In this document: one piece after another, positions 9,081 to 18,490 of the stretch
Position numbering within the stretch: position 1 is the first letter of the stretch
How the letters are laid out: every line of letters starts with the position of its first letter
Source: Diplonema japonicum
Taxonomy: Eukaryota > Euglenozoa > Diplonemea > Diplonemida > Diplonemidae
Length of the DNA: 64,000 nt
Direction: 5' to 3'
NCBI GenBank assembly: GCA_964019335.1
Contig: OZ025719.1
Span: 417,950-481,949 of the forward strand
Program-made: the position numbers and the translations under genes
Notes under the pieces: model-generated
Told to the model about the DNA's origin: nothing
Database searches by the model: none
What the model saw: the letters and a program-made list of their open reading frames with translations, nothing else

Positions 9081-12000
9081 ATGCAGGCGAAGGTGCAATC
9101 CAGATGGAAGGCCGTCGGTGGTGGTCCCGTCCGCGTCAACAAGCTGCACGTTAAGAGGTTTCACCGCAAACTCAGCAAAGCATGCGAAAGTGGAGCGATA
9201 GCGATGTTCATAGCCGAGGGCGTCATGCGCTGGGTCAACAGGGGACGCAAAGCTGCAAGCATGTTAAAGGTGTTGATGTTGAGTGAAAATGCCAACGAGC
9301 TGATTGCAAAGCGCAGGAGGTTCACGGGGAAACGGAGCATGCTTACGGACGCCATGATGGCCTCTATAGCCACACTCAGGAAGAGGGAGTCTGTGAACAC
9401 GAACCACCGAGTGCTGAACCTCATTCAGTCATGGTGGGACAAAATGGAGAAGGTTAATGATCGCGTACTTTTTAAGGGATACAACTGGATGTACACAGAA
9501 CTGTACCCTGTGTTTGCACCTGAACTGGACGAGGAACAGGTGGCATCCTTCATTGCAGACGACTGGGAAGAGGACTGTGGCGGGTGCGAAGACCTCACTG
9601 CAGTCATGTTTGGCGCGTCCGTCCTGAACTTCCTGGACACGGTCGACAGCTCACACACTGTGGCCTCCTACGTTACGCTCTTGAAGAAGTCCATCGGCAC
9701 GTTGTTTGGCTATCCAGAGGTTGTCTCCGCGTTAGAGGCAATCGAAGCTGAAGCCGAAAAACAACCCGAAGAAGAAGAAGAAGAAGAAGGACCTTCAACA
9801 CCTCCCGCGGACTTCGACTTCTCTGTTTTCGAGACTGAGCGCGCTCAGCGTTCACGCAAGATTTCCTTTGCAGAGATCGTGGCACCACCATTGCCCAAGG
9901 TGGAATTGGAAGAACAAGCACCCCCTGAACCATTGGAGGAGGACGAGGAGGAGGAGCTGGCTGAGTCCAATGAGTTTGAGGAATCGAACGAAGGCTGCGA
10001 GCCCAAGTTCACAGTTCCGAAGGACATCAAAAAGCCCTCCCTAGTTTCTGCCGTTCAGGACAAGCCTGTAAAGAGAGCAACAATGATGGTGGGCAGTGTC
10101 GACCCCCGTAAGAACCCAACTGAAAAGTTGAAGGACCCCAAAGAACGGCAGGGGGATGGCGGGATCCAAAACGAACCAAAGCGCTACATTCACATAGACC
10201 CTGAAAATGAACCGCGTACCGATGGCCCTCAAAACGTCCCTCACCATACAACGCCACACAGAGCTAAAAAGGAAGAGGCAAGGAAGCGTGGAACTACTGC
10301 GGATTCTCCTGTTGATGCCCCGAGCAAGACCACAAGTTTACGTGATGTTGACACCTCAGGTACAGGGACCGCCGAGGACGAAGACATAGCCAGGCCGCCT
10401 GGAGCCACACCAGAAACTGAGAGTTTGCCCTTGAACGGCACGACGGCAGAAACAGTGATTGCAAACATGAGTAAGGGAAAGCAAAAGAAACCGGGTGGGA
10501 AACCTGGGTGGAAGCGAAGAGCAAAAAACAGAGATACTGAGGAAGTGGAGCAGGCGAAACACAACCTTGCTGATATCCAGGCGGAGATGAATAAGATGCG
10601 CGTGAAGTTCCTCGGTGAGGATAACTCGAAGAGGATGTTGTTTGGGGTGTTGTACGTGGCTGCCGCAAGTGTTTCCTGCGACGCCGCACAACGTGTGATT
10701 TCGCGACGCCCTGTTATCAGACGGCGGGAAGTCCCTTCCATGTCAGGCATGTCCCACATAACCCCTTCTGAAGAAACTTATGAAGGCACTGCAGACGGCA
10801 CTGGGATAGAAGAAAACGAAGAAGAGGAAGAAGAAGAGGAAGAAGAGGAGGAGGAGGAGGAGGAGGAAGATGAGGAAGAAGAAGAAGAAAGAGAAGAAGA
10901 GGAAAGTGAGCCGAACGTAGCACCTGATCTTGGCCGCGCTGTTCTGGCACGGTGGAAGAAAAAGAAGAAAAAGCGCAAGAACAAACGAAATGCGATTGCT
11001 GCGTTCAAAAAGGTGGCCGCATTCAAGCCTGCTGAAAAGAGTGGCGCCCCGAAGCTAGCAAATGTACTCAACAAGAAGTACAAGAACTTGAAGCCGATGA
11101 AGATTATTAGGAAGCAGCCGGACATGAAAATTCCCGAGCCAGGTCCAAAACCTACGACGACGGCAGTCAAAGCCGGACGAGTGCTTGCTGCAAGGAAATT
11201 CAAAAGCCTCAAGAACAAGGTATCGCCGCCTGCCGAGGTACCACGTGATGAACCAATGCCCTCGTCGCCTATGGACGACAAGTGGGGCATGTTGGAATCT
11301 GACATGCAGGGCAAGCAGTATTCAAAGGCAGCAATAGACAGTCTCATCCCTGCGCTGCTATCGTCGGTCACATCAAAGGAGGCCAACATCCTCAAGAACC
11401 AGCCCGCCACTACTCCTGACACGCAGTGGACAGACCGTAGTGACGGTGACTATGCTGCACTCCGCACTACACTCGGGAGCCAGGAGTTCGAGGCAGAGGC
11501 TTCCGTGTCTCCTCTTTTGCGCTCCGCTGATGACATGCAAGACTTCAAGCTGGCTGACCTTGGCACCCCTACCGGGCTAAGTGTTGCTGTGACAGATGTC
11601 AAACAAGAAGCAGACACAGAAAACACGCAAAAGAGAGAGGTCAAAGACGATGGCGCAGTTGTGATACCACCTGCCGCTGAAACGGACGATGTGCAGGACA
11701 CAAGGGATGACAATACGTGCGATGAGGACAGATCACCAGACTACAATGCGTGCGATGAGGACAAGTTGTCAGGGCAGGATACGGACAGAAGCGGGAGGGA
11801 AGATAAACTTTGGCAAAGTGGATACAAGATTGAAGATGCAGTGGTGCGGGACGAAGCAGCACAGCAGGAGGCCGAAGAAGAAAAAGAAGAAGAAAAAGAA
11901 TGGATCAGCAATGATAAAGCCCTTGAAAGACTCGTTGACCCAGCTCCCTTAAAACCGTCTAGTCCTGTGTTCACTGCTGCCGTGCTTCCCGATGACACTG

Positions 12001-13802
12001 ACGATGAAACTCCTATTTTGAAAGATAGCAGAAAGGCCACGCCAGTAACATCGCAGCCTGCAAAGCTCGCCATTATTAATAAGACAGACAACCATGGGAT
12101 GGGGGTGAACAGGGCTGCTGTGGAACAGCTAGTCAGACAGGAGCTGGGTCTCATGGACTTCATCGAGGGCGTGTCAAAGGAAAGCAGGAGCTACTCTGAT
12201 GATGAATTGTCCATACCAGTGTTCCCTGAAATTGTGCATGAAAAGCCACTATCAGAAGTTGCGGAGCACGACATCGCAGAGAGTGTTACTCCTTGCCGTC
12301 TTGTGACTGAAAGCCAGAGCGACAACAATGATAACGACAACGTGTCTCTAGCCGAGCTTGACGAACGGCGTCAGTCGCACGGCATTGTCACTCACTTCCA
12401 CCATGAAGACATGTCATCTCATGATTCTGAATCTGAATCTGAATATGAATCTGGATCTGTAACTCCCGGAACTCCTGTAACACCTGTGACACCCATGTCC
12501 CCTGTTGCTGCCACCCCTGTCAGTCCCGCTCTTCTTGTCTCCACTCCTAAGCCCGCGGCACGATCTCAAATAAATCTAGTCGCGAAACCCAAGCAGTCGA
12601 AAAGACAATATCCGCTGCCAGAAAGGAGTACAGCAAAAGGCGAGCCCGCGAGCGTTGGACGCGTGCAGGTACAAGTGCGGGAGAATATGAATGATGACGA
12701 GGTAGTGGTGCAGCTGGATGCCCCTGTTGAGCAGGACGCATCTGCGCCTGTTGTAGTAGTACCACCTTCTGAAAGTTCAGCAGAGTCATTCGACGAGCTA
12801 TCACGCAGCATGCCGATGATTGTTGTAAACGCAAATGGCGAGGTGAGCATTGCAAGCAAGAAAAGCGTTCATGATAGCACAGCAAAGAAGCTCACCTCAC
12901 AGCTGTTGAAAGCCTTTGCTGAAGAGCCTTTGACAGAATGCATGCGTGTGAGCACGCCTGTGGCCGTGTCGCGTGGGGAGCTGAGCGGGTGGAAATCGTC
13001 GACAGCGAGCTGCCTTTCAGGCGACGGAGTGACCTCTTCACAGCGACAAGTACTAAACAAGATGCAGGCACGACCTTCGACACACGGGGGCAAGGTGCAT
13101 GTGGCGAAGTATATAAACAAGAAACATGGTAGACCGGCAACTGTCAGCACAGCTCTATCTGCAACTCAGCATGGTGCCACGAGAACCCTTCCAAAAGAGA
13201 GCAAGTCACCTATGACCATGGCACGGCATGCAGTGGCAGTGATGAGTAAGGCCCGTGATCCAAAAGCTCCACCGGCAGAGAGGGCGCTGCAAGCACTGTT
13301 GCCGACGAGACATTCGGAGAGCAAGGAAAAGAAACGGCTGCTCCCTGCGATAGATAAGGTTCTGCAAGAGTGGAACCCGCGACAGGTCGAAAAGTATTTG
13401 CACGACAGTGGGCTCCCAGAGGATGTGTGCCGCGCCTTCAGGCGGCATGGGGTTTCAGGGTTGTCCATCTGCAACGACAGCGAGTCATCACTCAGCTTCC
13501 TGAAAAACATACCTCTCACACAGCGGCAAGCAAAGCGCCTCGTGAATGTGGTGCGTACAATGGCTTCGTTTGATTCGAAGCTGTGCAACGCACCAGCCAA
13601 GCAGACCCTTCTTGATGAGAAGCTACCTGAATTGCGCTATTCTACAGGCCCCCTTTCCAGGGGGCGGCTTAAACCTTTAAAACCAACTCAGACCAAAAGG
13701 GCCTCGCTGCCGTCGTTCTCTTTTGGGATCATAGGCTCGGGGCCCTTATTAGAGGGACACAAGCTGCCCGGTGTAGGTCTCGCGAAGTATTCGTGTCATT
13801 AA
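9081..13802 (+). CDS. Large acidic protein with N-terminal shared module and C-terminal SAM-like domain, 1573 aa
   Basis: A single 4.7-kb exon. Residues about 105-215 contain WWDKMEKVNDR, YNWMYTEL, DDWEEDCGG and VLNFLDTV. These line up with the module in the 842-aa protein at 3651-6179, so the two genes are probably distant paralogues. The middle is disordered, with poly-Glu (about residues 575-610), Lys-rich and Thr-Pro stretches. Residues about 1427-1500 (LQEWNPRQVEKYLHDSGLPE to the LTQRQAKRLVNVV helix) fit a SAM-type fold, a protein-protein interaction domain. The ATG at 9081 follows CACCACAG (ends 9061); an earlier ATG at 9070 is in another frame and stops within the gene. A scaffold role is likely, but the process is unknown. 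Confidence 0.78.
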   Translation: MQAKVQSRWKAVGGGPVRVNKLHVKRFHRKLSKACESGAIAMFIAEGVMRWVNRGRKAASMLKVLMLSENANELIAKRRRFTGKRSMLTDAMMASIATLRKRESVNTNHRVLNLIQSWWDKMEKVNDRVLFKGYNWMYTELYPVFAPELDEEQVASFIADDWEEDCGGCEDLTAVMFGASVLNFLDTVDSSHTVASYVTLLKKSIGTLFGYPEVVSALEAIEAEAEKQPEEEEEEEGPSTPPADFDFSVFETERAQRSRKISFAEIVAPPLPKVELEEQAPPEPLEEDEEEELAESNEFEESNEGCEPKFTVPKDIKKPSLVSAVQDKPVKRATMMVGSVDPRKNPTEKLKDPKERQGDGGIQNEPKRYIHIDPENEPRTDGPQNVPHHTTPHRAKKEEARKRGTTADSPVDAPSKTTSLRDVDTSGTGTAEDEDIARPPGATPETESLPLNGTTAETVIANMSKGKQKKPGGKPGWKRRAKNRDTEEVEQAKHNLADIQAEMNKMRVKFLGEDNSKRMLFGVLYVAAASVSCDAAQRVISRRPVIRRREVPSMSGMSHITPSEETYEGTADGTGIEENEEEEEEEEEEEEEEEEEDEEEEEEREEEESEPNVAPDLGRAVLARWKKKKKKRKNKRNAIAAFKKVAAFKPAEKSGAPKLANVLNKKYKNLKPMKIIRKQPDMKIPEPGPKPTTTAVKAGRVLAARKFKSLKNKVSPPAEVPRDEPMPSSPMDDKWGMLESDMQGKQYSKAAIDSLIPALLSSVTSKEANILKNQPATTPDTQWTDRSDGDYAALRTTLGSQEFEAEASVSPLLRSADDMQDFKLADLGTPTGLSVAVTDVKQEADTENTQKREVKDDGAVVIPPAAETDDVQDTRDDNTCDEDRSPDYNACDEDKLSGQDTDRSGREDKLWQSGYKIEDAVVRDEAAQQEAEEEKEEEKEWISNDKALERLVDPAPLKPSSPVFTAAVLPDDTDDETPILKDSRKATPVTSQPAKLAIINKTDNHGMGVNRAAVEQLVRQELGLMDFIEGVSKESRSYSDDELSIPVFPEIVHEKPLSEVAEHDIAESVTPCRLVTESQSDNNDNDNVSLAELDERRQSHGIVTHFHHEDMSSHDSESESEYESGSVTPGTPVTPVTPMSPVAATPVSPALLVSTPKPAARSQINLVAKPKQSKRQYPLPERSTAKGEPASVGRVQVQVRENMNDDEVVVQLDAPVEQDASAPVVVVPPSESSAESFDELSRSMPMIVVNANGEVSIASKKSVHDSTAKKLTSQLLKAFAEEPLTECMRVSTPVAVSRGELSGWKSSTASCLSGDGVTSSQRQVLNKMQARPSTHGGKVHVAKYINKKHGRPATVSTALSATQHGATRTLPKESKSPMTMARHAVAVMSKARDPKAPPAERALQALLPTRHSESKEKKRLLPAIDKVLQEWNPRQVEKYLHDSGLPEDVCRAFRRHGVSGLSICNDSESSLSFLKNIPLTQRQAKRLVNVVRTMASFDSKLCNAPAKQTLLDEKLPELRYSTGPLSRGRLKPLKPTQTKRASLPSFSFGIIGSGPLLEGHKLPGVGLAKYSCH
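10809..10913 (+). repeat. GAR-triplet tract coding poly-Glu
   Basis: An imperfect GAA/GAG run encodes about 35 nearly uninterrupted Glu/Asp residues within the 1573-aa protein. The strand asymmetry is extreme, and the tract produces a spurious poly-Ser frame on the complement. Confidence 0.9.
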
Positions 13803-13832
13803 CTTGGTGCAGCTACACAACACACAGGTTGG

Positions 13833-15116
13833 ATGACGGTACTAACGGAAAGATCTGTTTTTGCGGGCGAGTTGCGCACATGGTTGAAGAAAGCACTTGC
13901 AGAGCGGCTGCAAAAGCTGGACCGAGCTGAGGAGGAGCACATCTTCCAAAAGCCGGCGCAGGCAATGTTCGACATACCCGACTATAAGCTGAAGATACGC
14001 CACCCGATGGACCTCAGCAATATCACACTGCAGTCAAAGGAGTCCTACTCCACTGTGGAAGCGGCGAAGGCGGACTTCGAGCTGATGATTCTGAACTGCA
14101 GGCTGTACTACGGGAAGGAGACTACGTACGACCAGTACGCAATGAACCTGCTGGCCGATGCATACAAAGTGTTCGACGAGCTAGAGGCTGACTTCGTCCG
14201 CGAGCAGGCACGCTACCCGGACCATGCCGATCTGCTGAACCGGATATGGCAACGGAGGCTGCGGGAGCACCCCTTGACCAGCGGACTAAAGCCGGATGAG
14301 AAGGAAAAGTACTTCGCTATGGTAGGGAAGAAGGGCGTGATCAAGGCACCCTCGTCACCGTCGCCTACACCCACACCGCCTACCCCTACTGTGACATCGA
14401 CCCCAGCGCCCTCTGCTTCGATCACCCCGCAGCCACCCCCGTCTCTGAACAGTCGCCAGCTGCGGCCCCCGTCGTTGCAGCCGCTGGACACATATGTCGA
14501 AACGCCGCATGTGAAGAAGAGAAAGGTTGAATTCAACATCCCCGACGCACCTCCAGGGTGCAGCGCACCCGTCCCCTTGACTGGGCCACCTGATGTCATG
14601 GGGTATGGTGCGCTGACACAGAAAATGCGCGAACAGCTCCGGGACGACAAGAAGTCCCTGCAAGAGCTGTGTTCGTCACCTTCAGATGAGCAGGTCAATG
14701 CAACCATGGACCTCAACAGGCAGACATGGCCGGTGGAGGCCATCATCATGGCATACCTAAGCAGGGTCGAGGCAAGGCAGCATCTGCGTGACGACGAAAA
14801 ACAGAGCATCACGACTGTGATGCACGGACTTCTGCAGAACTTCAACACCTACGCAACGGAGTCCCTGCTGTACCCTGTTGAGCGCCGTGTTGTGGAGAAC
14901 TTCGTGCTCGCGTATGAACTTTCCGATGGACACCAGTGGGGCAGCTACTTAGGGGTAAGGTATCTTGTGAGGCTGCTGGCGGTCCTGCCCACCAGGCTGC
15001 AGGACACGGCTTCTCTACGGGACTCAAAGAGCATCCTTCGGATCGTGCAGGAGTTTGTGATGTATTTAGATGGGAATTGGGATCAGTTCAACGGGGCCCG
15101 TGAGCTTCAAGAGTGA
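13833..15116 (+). CDS. Bromodomain-MRG domain fusion protein, 427 aa
   Basis: A chromatin protein joining two domains. Residues about 30-115 form a bromodomain: IPDYKLKIRHPMDL (ZA loop), then a helix with NCRLYYGKETTY. The Asn that normally follows Tyr in the 'YN' motif, which contacts acetyl-lysine, is replaced by Tyr here, so binding may be altered. A Pro/Thr-rich linker with a basic patch (VKKRKVEF, possible nuclear signal) follows. Residues about 290-420 match the MRG domain of Eaf3/MRG15/MSL3: a WPVEAI start, TVMHGLLQNFNTYATESLLY, YLGVRYLVRLLAVLP and a final FVMYLDGNWDQF. MRG proteins normally carry a chromodomain, not a bromodomain. The likely role is in a NuA4- or Rpd3S-type histone-modifying complex. 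Start follows CACACAG (ends 13827), 30 bp after the previous gene. Confidence 0.87.
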   Translation: MTVLTERSVFAGELRTWLKKALAERLQKLDRAEEEHIFQKPAQAMFDIPDYKLKIRHPMDLSNITLQSKESYSTVEAAKADFELMILNCRLYYGKETTYDQYAMNLLADAYKVFDELEADFVREQARYPDHADLLNRIWQRRLREHPLTSGLKPDEKEKYFAMVGKKGVIKAPSSPSPTPTPPTPTVTSTPAPSASITPQPPPSLNSRQLRPPSLQPLDTYVETPHVKKRKVEFNIPDAPPGCSAPVPLTGPPDVMGYGALTQKMREQLRDDKKSLQELCSSPSDEQVNATMDLNRQTWPVEAIIMAYLSRVEARQHLRDDEKQSITTVMHGLLQNFNTYATESLLYPVERRVVENFVLAYELSDGHQWGSYLGVRYLVRLLAVLPTRLQDTASLRDSKSILRIVQEFVMYLDGNWDQFNGARELQE

Positions 15117-15195
15117 AACGGAGTGGTGAATGGTGTCTTTTATTATTATAATTATTTGTATTTCTAGTACCCGAGTAAGGCATACACAGGACAAT

Positions 15196-15405
15196 ATGGG
15201 CACCCCATGCAAGCCGCTGCATGATGATGAAATACTCCCTATCCCGACGCCGGACCTGCGTTGCCGAGACGAGAAAAGCATATGGTTGGAAGCTGCGCTG
15301 CTTACGTCCCCTGGCGGCGAAGCAATCAGAAGGCCCCATCCAGAGGACATGGTGCGCATGATGCTCACCTCTCCAGGTGCGGAAGAAGTGCACATTTCAG
15401 TGTGA
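15196..15405 (+). CDS. Small hypothetical protein, 69 aa
   Basis: A possible short gene just downstream of the bromodomain gene. The start at 15196 follows an acceptor-like CATACACAG (ends 15190). An in-frame ATG at 15130 would add a hydrophobic, homopolymer-encoded leader and is less likely. The peptide contains two related segments, LLTSPGGEA and MLTSPGAEE, 20-odd residues apart. No family is recognised. The codon pattern is gene-like up to the stop and ends where the A/T-rich spacer begins. It could also be a 3' UTR feature. Confidence 0.4.
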   Translation: MGTPCKPLHDDEILPIPTPDLRCRDEKSIWLEAALLTSPGGEAIRRPHPEDMVRMMLTSPGAEEVHISV

Positions 15406-15739
15406 CCTTTGTCCCACCTCCCGCCCCGACCTATCAGGTTAAGGGGCATACCCTGTGTACTATTAAAGAGGAGCTGCCTTGGCCCCTTTTCTCCCCCTTT
15501 TTTTTTTTATGTGACAACACCTCCCCTTAAGCTAGTCAAAATGAGGGAACTGCGTCACTCAGAACAGAGGAAGGCAAGGGTGTGATTAATTAATAATACT
15601 AACGTTAAAAAAAAAAGCGAAAGAAAAAAAGAAAAGGAAAAAAAAAAAAGAAAAAAAAAAAAAGAAGCCAGAAAGTACCTAACCTCACAGGTTTTTAACC
15701 TTTTATTTCACTCTTCTGAGATTACTTCACGCTAAATCT

Positions 15740-15762
15740 CATTACTTCACGGTGAAATAATG
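15740..15762. repeat. Short palindrome
   Basis: CATTACTTCAC and GTGAAATAATG flank a single G and pair at 10 of 11 positions. The core TTCAC/GTGAA also occurs in the palindromes near 18.1 kb, and a further TTTATTTCAC lies about 35 bp upstream. Confidence 0.75.
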
Positions 15763-16104
15763 GCCTGTTCCGCGTATGCCCTCGTCAGTAGGCCAGTTTT
15801 TTTGCCTCGGTTAACTTTTTTTCTCAGTTTGTCAATCCCCCCCAGCCAGCAGGTTCAGCTCAATTGGCCAGCTTTTTGCCTCAGTTCTCGGCTCAGTTCC
15901 AAGTTGGACTACTTTTTCCTCCCAATTTGCCCACTTTTGGCTAGGCCTTGTTCCCAGTTTCAGCTTTTCTATTTAGTCAGCTAATGCCAGCGACAGCGGC
16001 AGCTCTTAGTCAACAAAAGGAGGGAAAACAACTTTTGTATTGTAACCTTTGTCTTGTCGAAGTAATTTCAGAGTGTCTTGAAATAAAAACCACTTACCTA
16101 CCGT

Positions 16105-16190
16105 CAAGTAATGACTTTTACCGTCCTCTCGGTTCCCGCAGGGGCCCTCGATGGTAAAATGCGGAACCTCGAGGTAACGGTCATTACTTG
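16105..16190. repeat. Fold-back (imperfect long palindrome)
   Basis: CAAGTAATGAC at 16105-16115 is exactly repeated in inverted orientation at 16180-16190. Inside it, arms containing CGGTTCCCGCA and TGCGGAACCTCG also pair, with an indel. TTTTACC and GGTAAAA give a second nested pairing. The 86-bp unit could fold into a long hairpin, like a miniature inverted-repeat element or fold-back transposon end. Confidence 0.75.
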
Positions 16191-18126
16191 TTGGCAGTAA
16201 ATAGCTATTATGTCTTCTGAAAGCTCTTTTAACATAACATGGTTTAAAAAAATATAGGGAGCCTTTCACCCCCCCCCCCCCCCCCCCGTCCGCCAAACCC
16301 AATGGCGGGGATCACTCTTCTCTCTCGACATAACCTCTCCCCTACCTAGTTTCTCGCTCAGATGCTGTTCATCTCCTCGCGACACACAGTCACTAGACTG
16401 CCAAACACTGACGGAGCAAAAAAGAAAGAAAAAAAAAAGAACTCTCACCCAATCCAACTTTAAGCCATCCTGCTTGGAAGGCTGTTGGTATGAAGTGTTC
16501 ATGAGTTCGAGAAAAAAAAAAAAAAAAAGAAGCCTCTCCCTTACTACCGGGGAACGGAAGTCGGAACTCACAAGTATGCTAACCACCAGACTTTTCCTTT
16601 TTACTCGAGTTCATTACAAAGATGTTTATGCTTTTTTCTCATATCTCTAAGACTGTCTGAAAGAAGGGGGGTTTTTTTTTTCCCTCTTAAAATCTTTTTT
16701 TTTTTTGTTACAAATATTTATCTTTCAAAAAGTGATTTTATAACTATATGCAACTTGTGCCGAGCAAAAAACTTTCGCAGCTTTTTAAAAAACCTTTTTT
16801 GCTCGTGCGAACAACAAAGACATATAGTCATAAAGAATTATTTTTCTTCTCCTGCCCGGGGTTTCATTCGGCTTTAGAGAATTGGGAAGGGATCTTTGTC
16901 TCGATTGTGTTCGAAAAGAAAAAGGGTTTTTTGTAAGAAATGGGGGGGGGGGTATGCGTTGCTTTACTTTTCTTTTTACATCTCCTATGTTTTTTTTTTT
17001 TTTAAAGAAAAGTTCAAAACAACAACAAAAAAATAGAAAAGATGGTCAAACCAATGACACGAGGCAACACAAAGAAAATAAAGAAAAATAAAAAAAAAAG
17101 CTAGAAATAAAACAAAAAAGAATAATAAACTAGAAAATAAAAATAAATTTAAGTATGTTCGCAGTCACGGAGGTTTAATGTCAATTTTTTAATGACAATT
17201 TTTTTTCAAGGGCCCAGAAGGGAGAAAGGGATAGATAAGTAGAGACAAGGGGGGCCAAAACAAGAACCTCCTTTATCTCATCTTTTTTTTTTTTAAGCCA
17301 TCTCCTTCGTCAGTTTTCTTCACTCACATGCTGCCCATTCTTTTTGCACAAAAATGCTTTAAAAATGTTGAAAAGTTCATTTCTGAGCAGGGAAAAGAAA
17401 GAGAAAAAAAAAGAGAAAGAAAGATATTTAACATGCTTTTTTTCAACAAGGGGCGAAAGGGTATTTTAAAAAATATAGGACACTTACTTACCCCCAAATG
17501 AGCCATAGTTTTAATTGCAAAGAATTCGGAAACTCAAGCAAGCTATATATTATGACTCATTGGCTGGAACAAAAAAAAACCCAGCTATTTGTCTTTTTGG
17601 ATTTTTAAACATACCCCGCGTTACATCTCTCGAAGTAGCTATTTTTTTCCCCCTCACAAATCAATAGTTTAAAAAAAAAAAAAAAGAAGAAAAAAAAACC
17701 CAACGGAAGTGGCACAAACAACAACCGACCGACTCCTTTTGAACCGACTCATTTCTTTCCTTTTATTTGCAACTTAAGAAAAAAAGAAAAAAAACAATGA
17801 ATTGTAAATGAATTGTTATTCGCTAAAAAAGTGTCGAGGCAGCTTTGTTCGGCTTTTTTTTTTTTTTTTTTTTTTACAAAAACAAGTCCTTGACTTGACT
17901 TACGGGTTACAAACTTCACAAGGTTTCTGCCCCTCCCGCATGGCATGTACAGGCAACAGCCAGTCAAATAATGGGAAAAAAAGGGGGGAGGGGGGCGTGT
18001 AGAAAGCTAATGTAAAAAAAAAAAAAGAAAAAGCCCCCCACCCTTCTTCGGTATTTTAATAATTTTATTTAATTCTGAGCAGCTCTCTCAAAGAATTTAG
18101 GCCGGAAGATATAAATCAGGTTTCAC

Positions 18127-18160
18127 TTTATTTCACGCCCAGACCTGGGCGTGAAATAAA
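18127..18160. repeat. Perfect 16-bp inverted repeat with 2-nt centre
   Basis: Left arm TTTATTTCACGCCCAG (18127-18142) and right arm CTGGGCGTGAAATAAA (18145-18160) are exact reverse complements around AC. ATCAG/CTGAT words flank both sides, extending the symmetry imperfectly. This resembles transposon termini meeting head to head or a recombinase binding site. Confidence 0.92.
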
Positions 18161-18212
18161 AGTATCTGATTTTTTTTTCCTCATGTTTTTAAGCCAAACG
18201 TTGCTGATTTTG

Positions 18213-18252
18213 CTGGGCGTGAAAATCAGGTACTTTATTTCACGCCCACAGT
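18213..18252. repeat. Second copy of the CACGCCC inverted motif
   Basis: GGGCGTGAAA (18215-18224) and TTTCACGCCC (18238-18247) repeat the arms of the palindrome at 18127-18160, but with a 13-nt spacer containing ATCAGG. The site ends 14 bp before the recombinase-like ORF fragment. Confidence 0.88.
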
Positions 18253-18265
18253 CATTTCTAGCAAA

Positions 18266-18490
18266 ATGGGAAGAAAACCGAAGGCGACCGGGAAGCGAGC
18301 CAAGGGCATCAGCCTCGAGAAAGAGGCCAAAGCTGTGATGGAAGACACGCTTCCAACGGCAAGCAAAATAGCCTACAAGAAGGAGTGGGAGAGGTTTTGC
18401 ACCTACTCGATCAAACCCACGCCCCTTCAGCCCTGCCCCCTTCGACACAGCCCACTTCTTCAGCAGTGCACAGAATCACGTTTGACATGA
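18266..18490 (+). pseudogene. Tyrosine-recombinase-like N-terminal fragment (Crypton-like remnant)
   Basis: The ATG at 18266 opens a 74-codon frame. The first 50 residues are basic and contain TASKIAYKKEWERFCTY. This resembles the N-terminal core-binding helices of tyrosine recombinases and Crypton transposases ('S..T...Y...W..F..W'). The sequence then degenerates into a Pro/Leu/Cys-rich end and stops; no catalytic R-H-R-Y domain follows. The fragment lies directly beside clustered palindromes, as expected for a decayed or non-autonomous mobile element. The assignment rests on a short motif and is tentative. Confidence 0.4.

Larger units (their letters stand above)
15406..18110. other. Gene-poor, homopolymer-rich region
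   Basis: About 2.7 kb of A-, T- and C-runs, including a long A-rich tract at 15605-15664 and a C run at 16269-16287. Open frames here are hydrophobic or lysine-rich translations of homopolymers, and I reject them as genes. Two palindromic structures (15740-15762 and 16105-16190) are listed separately. Confidence 0.7.

Noticed and set aside
10778-11422. 214-codon poly-Ser frame on the - strand
   Set aside because: Complement of the GAR poly-Glu tract in the 1573-aa gene.
15760-16157. Two short + frames in the 15.8-16.2 kb region
   Set aside because: Leu/Phe/Ser-rich translations of pyrimidine-rich DNA next to palindromes; no coding signature.
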